Part shown: positions 17,130-21,274 of the stretch, in pieces
How positions within the stretch are numbered: the stretch's first letter is position 1
Layout: each line of letters starts with the position of its first letter
Origin: Pirellulales bacterium
GTDB lineage: Bacteria > Planctomycetota > Planctomycetia > Pirellulales > JAICIG01
Reading direction: 5' to 3'
DNA: 21,274 nucleotides
Assembly: GCA_025924495.1 (NCBI GenBank)
Contig: JAICIG010000083.1
Coordinates: forward strand, 1 to 21,274
The notes under the pieces: model-generated
Database searches by the model: none
What the model saw: the letters and a program-made list of their open reading frames with translations, nothing else
What the model was told of the DNA's origin: nothing
Position numbers and translations under genes: made by a program

Positions 17130-17272
17130 CGACATGCTCGCCAAATCGTTCAATCTCGGCGGCCTAATTGCTTTGCGCGCTCAGGATTTCCTCATGGCGA
17201 ATTGCGGAAAGCGGGTTATCGCGAGCTCCACATACAGTTCGTGGATGCTGGCCGACAATCTTCAGGCTGGCC

Positions 17273-18541
17273 TCAAATTCCGAACTGTCTGAGCACGAGA
17301 TCGTAGACGTCGGTGTCGGCCAGAAGCCGGCCAGCCAGCACGCCGGGCTCGGAGGAGGCGATGAAGCTGCGCTGCGACTCGTCGCGGGCGGGTGCGCCGT
17401 GTGATCCTTTGACGGCGGCTAGCGAACCGCTGGAAGTCTGCGACCACGTTTCGCGCGGATCGATGCCGGGCTGATGCGGCGAGCCGAGCGCGGCGGCCCA
17501 GGCCGGCGCATCGGCATCGTTCTGCCACCACTTAAAAGCCTGCCAACTGTGGGGCGAAGAGATCAAGATCACATCGCCCGAGCGGGCATGATTTAGTTCA
17601 CGTCGTGCCATCTCGTTGGGGCCAATCGCTGCTGCAAAGCAGGCCTCGCGCTCGAAGAGTTGAGCCACGCGCTCGATGAGCCGCGGGTCTCGATCGGCGA
17701 CAAACACGTGTGATATTTGCCGATCGACCAAGGCCCATGCCTGGCTCGCTGTGAAATCGATCTCGAGACCTGCCTCTATTTCGCGCAGCGAGAGCATTCC
17801 TGCGTCGTGTAAGATGCGGTTGGGAAACGTGACATGCGTTACCGGGGAAATTGCGTATCCCCCCGTCGTTAGCCAGAGCGGCAAGCGTCCATAGGCTTCG
17901 CCGAAGCCAGAAGAAAGTCTCCCAATCAACTCGTCCACGCTTGCCAGCGCGTCATCCAACTCGGCGCTATCAGGGCCGTACAGCTCAGCAGCCGGCGCTA
18001 AGTGGTCGAAACAGAGGTAGAAAAAGTCAGGACGATGCTGTCGAGCGAGTTCGATGGCCGCATTTACGTCGGCACGGCACAACGTCCCTGCGGCGGTCTC
18101 TCCCCTGACCTGTTCAGATGCCTGCACCGAATGCCGTGCCGGCGATCGCTGGGACGTTTGCCACCGATCGGCCGGCGGAAAAGCGGAGCAAAATGTCTGG
18201 CAGGTCCGCGCATCCGACGAGAACCATGCCGCGGTGACTAGCCGCAGATCGTAGCTGCGCAAAACATCCCAGACCGCGGGTTGCTCGAGGCAGGCGTGCC
18301 AGGGCGCGCCGCGTTCGACATTACGACGCTCGCGAGAAAAAAATGCGTCGGCGATGATGCCATGTTTCTGCGGCATGACGCCGGTGATCAGATTCGCTTG
18401 CACAGGGGCGTTCAAGCAGGGAAAGCTCGGCGCCAAGGCCGCGATATCGCCGGCCGTAATCAAATGCTGGAGCTGGGGCATCTGCGCAAGATCACGCTCG
18501 CGTAATCCGGGCAAGACAAGCAAGACAACGATGTCTGGCAT
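17273..18541 (-). CDS. EboF-like alkaline phosphatase/NPP superfamily protein, active site eroded
   Basis: The 422-residue protein follows the fold pattern of EboF and nucleotide pyrophosphatase/phosphodiesterase proteins: LITGVMPQKHGI near residues 51-62, YGPDS, FPNRILHDAGML, SHVFVADRDP, LNHARSGDVILIS, WWQNDADAPAWAA, HQPGIDP and VKGSHG. Several metal or catalytic positions appear changed. The N-terminal Asp-Gly is P11-G12, the nucleophile position before APVQ is N44, the SDHG/SEYG position is TTGGY, and the DIHRKPG aspartate is Ser (GSPHQPG). It may bind a ligand without hydrolysing it. The ATG at 18541 has no clear ribosome site. It faces the selenoprotein block convergently across 143 bases (17130-17272) in which no gene or clear terminator is seen. 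Confidence 0.8.
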   Translation of the reverse strand: MPDIVVLLVLPGLRERDLAQMPQLQHLITAGDIAALAPSFPCLNAPVQANLITGVMPQKHGIIADAFFSRERRNVERGAPWHACLEQPAVWDVLRSYDLRLVTAAWFSSDARTCQTFCSAFPPADRWQTSQRSPARHSVQASEQVRGETAAGTLCRADVNAAIELARQHRPDFFYLCFDHLAPAAELYGPDSAELDDALASVDELIGRLSSGFGEAYGRLPLWLTTGGYAISPVTHVTFPNRILHDAGMLSLREIEAGLEIDFTASQAWALVDRQISHVFVADRDPRLIERVAQLFEREACFAAAIGPNEMARRELNHARSGDVILISSPHSWQAFKWWQNDADAPAWAAALGSPHQPGIDPRETWSQTSSGSLAAVKGSHGAPARDESQRSFIASSEPGVLAGRLLADTDVYDLVLRQFGI

Positions 18542-18616
18542 TTGAATTCGCGATGCAAGCTGCGACTTGGCGATGCGGCTATTTACGAATGACGAAGTCG
18601 GAGCAGGCCCAGAAGG

Positions 18617-18644
18617 TTGAAAAGCGTTGGCTCTAACGTAGACT
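18617..18644 (+). promoter_or_regulatory. Sigma70-like promoter
   Basis: TTGAAA (18617-18622) and TAGACT (18639-18644) are separated by 16 bases. The -10 box is identical to that of the promoter at 1651. It faces the small secreted protein gene and predicts a leader of about 43 bases. Confidence 0.5.
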
Positions 18645-18693
18645 GTTGAAACCGAGAGGGGGAGGCCCGTTTTTCTGCAAGGATTGGAACATC

Positions 18694-18996
18694 ATGAGAA
18701 ACTGCCTGATCGCATTTGCTGCCCTGTTGATTTGCGGCATGGCTGCCGCGGCTGAAGCTCAAGTGATCACCACTTACCTGCCGCCAGCGCCTCCGGTCGT
18801 CGCAGCGCCGGTCGTTGTGGCGCGGCCCGCTCCCGTCGTGAGTTATTATTCGGCTCCGGCGTTCGTCGCCTATCCGCCTCGACGGTACGTCGTTCCCGCG
18901 CCGGTCGTCATAGCGCCTCGCGTTTATGCGGTGCGACCCAAGGTTTATGTCCGCGGCCAGCCGTTGCGCAATACAATTCGCGCCGTCACGCCGTAG
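18694..18996 (+). CDS. Small secreted Pro/Val/Tyr-rich protein
   Basis: The 100-residue product begins with a typical signal peptide (about residues 1-22, ending AAAEAQ). The mature part is low complexity, built from short PVVVA, RPAP and YPPR-like stretches, and has no cysteine. Such small exported proteins are common in planctomycetes and could be cell-surface components, but no function can be assigned. The ATG at 18694 has AAGGA (18679-18683) 10 bases upstream, and a promoter-like site precedes it. An in-frame ATG at 18646 would put the signal peptide internally and is rejected. The gene stands alone between minus-strand genes. Confidence 0.75.
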   Translation: MRNCLIAFAALLICGMAAAAEAQVITTYLPPAPPVVAAPVVVARPAPVVSYYSAPAFVAYPPRRYVVPAPVVIAPRVYAVRPKVYVRGQPLRNTIRAVTP

Positions 18997-19001
18997 TTGC
19001 A

Positions 19002-19832
19002 TTACGGCATTCGCTGATTCAGAAACTCGAACGCTTGCCGGGCCGCTTCGGGCGCCATGTGGCTGTGGCGGCTGAGTTCGACGTGAATGCCCCCCGCGTA
19101 GCCGATGTCGGCCAGCGCCTGGAGAATCGGCGGAAAATCGATTTCGCCCTCGCCGAACATCAAGTGGTCGTGGACGCCCGTTCGCATGTCCTCGATGTGG
19201 ATATTGACCAGTTGCGAGGCGTATTTGCGGATCTGCTCGGCGATGGGAACTTCGCCCAGGCAATGCAAGTGGCCGATGTCGAGCGTCAGGCAAAGCTGCG
19301 GCCGCTCCAACCGGCGGCACATTTCCTCATAGCTGGCCATTGTATCGATCAGCATGCCCGGCTCGGGCTCGAAGCCAATCGCCATTTCGCGTTCGGTGGC
19401 ATAGTCGACCACTTGACGCAGACCGTGGACCAGTCGTTCGAGCGCAGCTTCGTCGGGCGCCGGTTCGTGCAACACGCCCGACCAGAGCGAAACGCAATCG
19501 CTATTCAATTGCACGGCAGCATCGATCGCACGGCAGAGAAACTCAATCCGCCGCTGCCGCGCGACCGATTCGGGTGAAACGAGCGTCGGCTCGTGCTTCT
19601 TGCGCGGATCGAGCAGGAAACGGGCGCCCGTCTCGATCACCGAACGCATGCCGACCCGATCGAGCAATTGCTGCATCTTCTTGGCATTGCGATAAAACTC
19701 GGGCTGAAACGGATTGAGCGGCCCATGGTCGAGCGTGATCGCGACACTGCGGTAGCCGATCTCCGCTAACAATTCGACGGCCTGGTACGGATCATGGTGA
19801 GCCAGGCCGTTGGTGTTATAGCCCAAGAGCAT
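19002..19832 (-). CDS. Sugar phosphate isomerase/epimerase-like TIM barrel protein
   Basis: A 276-residue xylose-isomerase-type TIM barrel (AP endonuclease 2 superfamily). Expected metal-binding segments are present: FEPEPGMLID (Glu), LTLDIGHLHC (Asp, His), NIHIEDM (His) and GIHVELSRH (Glu). Proteins of this fold isomerise sugars or inositol derivatives. In ebo clusters a TIM-barrel protein is called EboE, and this protein next to a UbiA gene may play that part, but the match to EboE itself is not certain. The ATG at 19832 is chosen; a TTG two codons earlier (19838) is possible. It starts 15 bases after the UbiA stop, so they are likely cotranscribed. No clear ribosome site. Confidence 0.82.
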   Translation of the reverse strand: MLLGYNTNGLAHHDPYQAVELLAEIGYRSVAITLDHGPLNPFQPEFYRNAKKMQQLLDRVGMRSVIETGARFLLDPRKKHEPTLVSPESVARQRRIEFLCRAIDAAVQLNSDCVSLWSGVLHEPAPDEAALERLVHGLRQVVDYATEREMAIGFEPEPGMLIDTMASYEEMCRRLERPQLCLTLDIGHLHCLGEVPIAEQIRKYASQLVNIHIEDMRTGVHDHLMFGEGEIDFPPILQALADIGYAGGIHVELSRHSHMAPEAARQAFEFLNQRMP

Positions 19833-19847
19833 GTGCAAGCCGTTGCG

Positions 19848-20861
19848 TCAGGTGGAATAAAGCCAACGGCCGAGGTACAGCATTGGCAGCAGCAACACGA
19901 TGATCATGCCGCCTAGCCACGGCCCGCGAACCGCGACGCAGGCCATGGCATCGAGAATGATCAGCGATCGCAGGCAATTCTTGACGGCCGATTGCACGCG
20001 GTACGGCATTGGGTCCATCACGGCCAGCAAGCATCGCCAGCCGATCAGCAAGGCCATCATGATCCAGAAGAACGACCAGTTCTGCCCGGCGCTCTCGGCG
20101 AATTTCGGCCAGCTGACCGGATCAAGATCTGGCGTCGCCCAGGTTGGAAACCTCGCCAATAAGCCGATTCCTGCGACCAGCACCGCCGTGCTGAGCCCCA
20201 ACTGCAGGCGGCTGCTCTCGCGCGCTTCCGTGCGAGCGAACCACGTGACGCCGACAATATATATTCCAAGTCCGGCCGCCACGACGAAATGCATCGGCTG
20301 CCAGGCGCCCGCGGCGGCGCTCATCCCTAGCAGCACATTCAGCGCGCGGCAGGCGCCCATGGCCACAGGCGCGAGCGGCGTGCGCTTCAACACCCAATCG
20401 TAAGAGAGCACCGCCGCCGCCAAAGCGGCTGCCGTCAGGCCGCTGCGCCATAGTCCATCGAGTAGGCTGGCTGCAATGCCGCAGCCGACGCCGGCGAGCA
20501 ACATGCCAAAACCGAGTCGCCTCGCGAACGAGAGCGAAATGCGTCCCGATGGGATCGGCCGCTTGGGCCGCTCTTGGGCGTCGACGTAGCGGTCGAACAC
20601 GTCGTTCAGCACCATGCCCGCGGTATAGAGCAGGCACGATGCCGCCAGCAGCAAAGCGAATACGTGCCAAGGCTGGAAATCTTGGTGCGTGATGAGAAAG
20701 CCCAGGAAGATATCCGCCATCGCGGTGAACACGTTTGGCAGACGAAACAGCTCGAGCAACGCACGCATCCGCGAAGGAGTTGCAGACAGTTCGTCGTCGC
20801 TGGCGACGATAATTGCCGGCGGGTCCGTTGGGAACGGCGGTGGGGCGTCGGGCGAGGTCAT
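19848..20861 (-). CDS. eboC: EboC-like UbiA-family prenyltransferase
   Basis: A 337-residue integral membrane protein with about eight or nine helices and the first Asp-rich prenyl-diphosphate motif NDVFDRYVDAQERPKRPIPSG near residues 87-107. The segment LSYDWVLKRTPLAPVAMGACRALNVLLG is typical of the family. The usual second Asp-rich motif is replaced by VTWFARTEARESS, a feature I associate with the EboC branch. It would transfer a prenyl group to a soluble acceptor at the membrane. The ATG overlaps the stop of the preceding TIM-barrel gene as ATGA, showing tight coupling. The gene order TIM barrel - UbiA - TIM barrel supports an ebo-type unit. Confidence 0.82.
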   Translation of the reverse strand: MTSPDAPPPFPTDPPAIIVASDDELSATPSRMRALLELFRLPNVFTAMADIFLGFLITHQDFQPWHVFALLLAASCLLYTAGMVLNDVFDRYVDAQERPKRPIPSGRISLSFARRLGFGMLLAGVGCGIAASLLDGLWRSGLTAAALAAAVLSYDWVLKRTPLAPVAMGACRALNVLLGMSAAAGAWQPMHFVVAAGLGIYIVGVTWFARTEARESSRLQLGLSTAVLVAGIGLLARFPTWATPDLDPVSWPKFAESAGQNWSFFWIMMALLIGWRCLLAVMDPMPYRVQSAVKNCLRSLIILDAMACVAVRGPWLGGMIIVLLLPMLYLGRWLYST

Positions 20862-21274
20862 CCGAGCTTGATTCCCAGTTTCTTCATGGCGGCAGTCATA
20901 TAGTCGTATGCCTCGCGAGCCGCCGCGTCGGGATCATCGATGTAGGGGTACAATTCGACCGTGATCCAGCCGTCGTAGGTCGTTTTGGCAATCGCAGCCA
21001 GTGTGGCTTCGAAATCAATCGCGCCTCGCCCGGGCACGAGATGCTGGTGCACGCGCGTGGCGGCGATGTCTTCGAAGTGATAATGCCGCGTGTAAGGCGC
21101 CAACTCGGCGACCCAATTCTGCGGGTCTTCGCCCACGCAGTAGGCGTGGCCGATATCGAAGTTGAGTCCCACCCAAGGCGACTTGATGCGCTCGACGAAT
21201 TTCAAAAACTGCTCGAAGCGCTCGATCATCAAGCCCGGCTCAGGCTCGATCAACAGGCCGATTTCCAGTTGCTC
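20858..21274 (-). CDS. TIM-barrel isomerase/epimerase-like protein, partial (N-terminus outside window)
   Basis: Only the C-terminal 138 residues lie in the window; the frame is open to the last base. It belongs to the xylose-isomerase-like TIM-barrel superfamily, with IEPEPGLMIE (Glu), LNFDIGHAYCVGED (Asp, His), HYHFEDI (His), GRGAIDFEATLAAI and ITVELYPY (Glu). It differs from the other TIM-barrel protein at 19002 but shares the same motif order, so the two are distant paralogues. It overlaps the UbiA gene by ATGA and is upstream of it in the same operon. It could be EboE or a second sugar isomerase. Confidence 0.85.
   Translation of the reverse strand, partial: EQLEIGLLIEPEPGLMIERFEQFLKFVERIKSPWVGLNFDIGHAYCVGEDPQNWVAELAPYTRHYHFEDIAATRVHQHLVPGRGAIDFEATLAAIAKTTYDGWITVELYPYIDDPDAAAREAYDYMTAAMKKLGIKLG

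Noticed and set aside
18583..19320. Long minus-strand open frame of 245 codons
   Set aside because: It runs across the TIM-barrel gene in another frame and antisense through the small secreted protein gene. The translation is Arg/Pro-rich with no motif, so it is a GC-rich shadow.

Overview
The window looks like chromosomal DNA of a planctomycete, probably Pirellulales-like, judged from gene content rather than any database search. Supporting signs are GC-rich coding sequence, a DUF1080-ThuA fusion, Pro/Val/Tyr-rich and Cys-rich small secreted proteins, HEAT-repeat and anchored coiled-coil proteins, UnbU/UnbV (RnfD-like / CRTAC1) homologues and a scattered ebo-type gene set.

Layout. (1) 1-1521: a 7-bp tandem repeat runs almost up to queC; queC and queE overlap by ATGA and are closed by a strong hairpin-T terminator. 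(2) 1651-5570: a promoter-like site leads to a membrane-anchored coiled-coil protein. It faces a convergent, translationally coupled minus-strand pair, a HEAT-repeat protein and a small membrane protein. (3) 5800-8519: a small unknown protein sits 5 bp before an EboB-type TatD-like hydrolase, followed by a secreted DUF1080-ThuA protein and a second strong terminator. (4) 9039-17129: a plus-strand block of six genes described below. (5) 17273-21274: minus-strand genes for an EboF-like protein with an eroded active site, two TIM-barrel isomerase-like proteins and an EboC-like UbiA prenyltransferase, with one small secreted protein on the plus strand.

The most notable content is block 4. Two carboxymuconolactone decarboxylase/AhpD-like genes are each interrupted by one in-frame TGA, at 10088-10090 and 16812-16814. 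In both, the TGA replaces the second cysteine of the catalytic CxxC motif, giving CHYU and CFYU. In both, the reading frame and homology continue after the TGA. A small stem-loop with a G-starting apical loop begins its loop exactly 26 nt after each TGA, which fits the bacterial SECIS geometry. I therefore annotate both as selenoproteins. Between them lie an RnfD/UnbU-like membrane protein, a UnbV/CRTAC1-type FG-GAP protein and an exported EF-hand protein whose C-terminal half resembles iodothyronine deiodinase with Cys in place of Sec. A small secreted Cys-containing protein precedes them. Together they suggest an envelope-spanning thiol/selenol redox system (cytosolic CxxU protein, membrane electron-carrier-like protein, exported propeller, deiodinase-like protein and CxxU protein). 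This pathway is inference; no substrate can be read from the sequence.

The ebo-type genes (EboB at 6075, EboF-like at 17273, UbiA/EboC at 19848 and TIM barrels on both sides of it) probably belong to the metabolite-transport/prenylation system known as ebo. The selenoprotein block separates them, and EboA and EboD are not in the window. No tRNA, rRNA, CRISPR array, insertion sequence or selenocysteine-insertion gene (selA, selB, selC, selD) was found.
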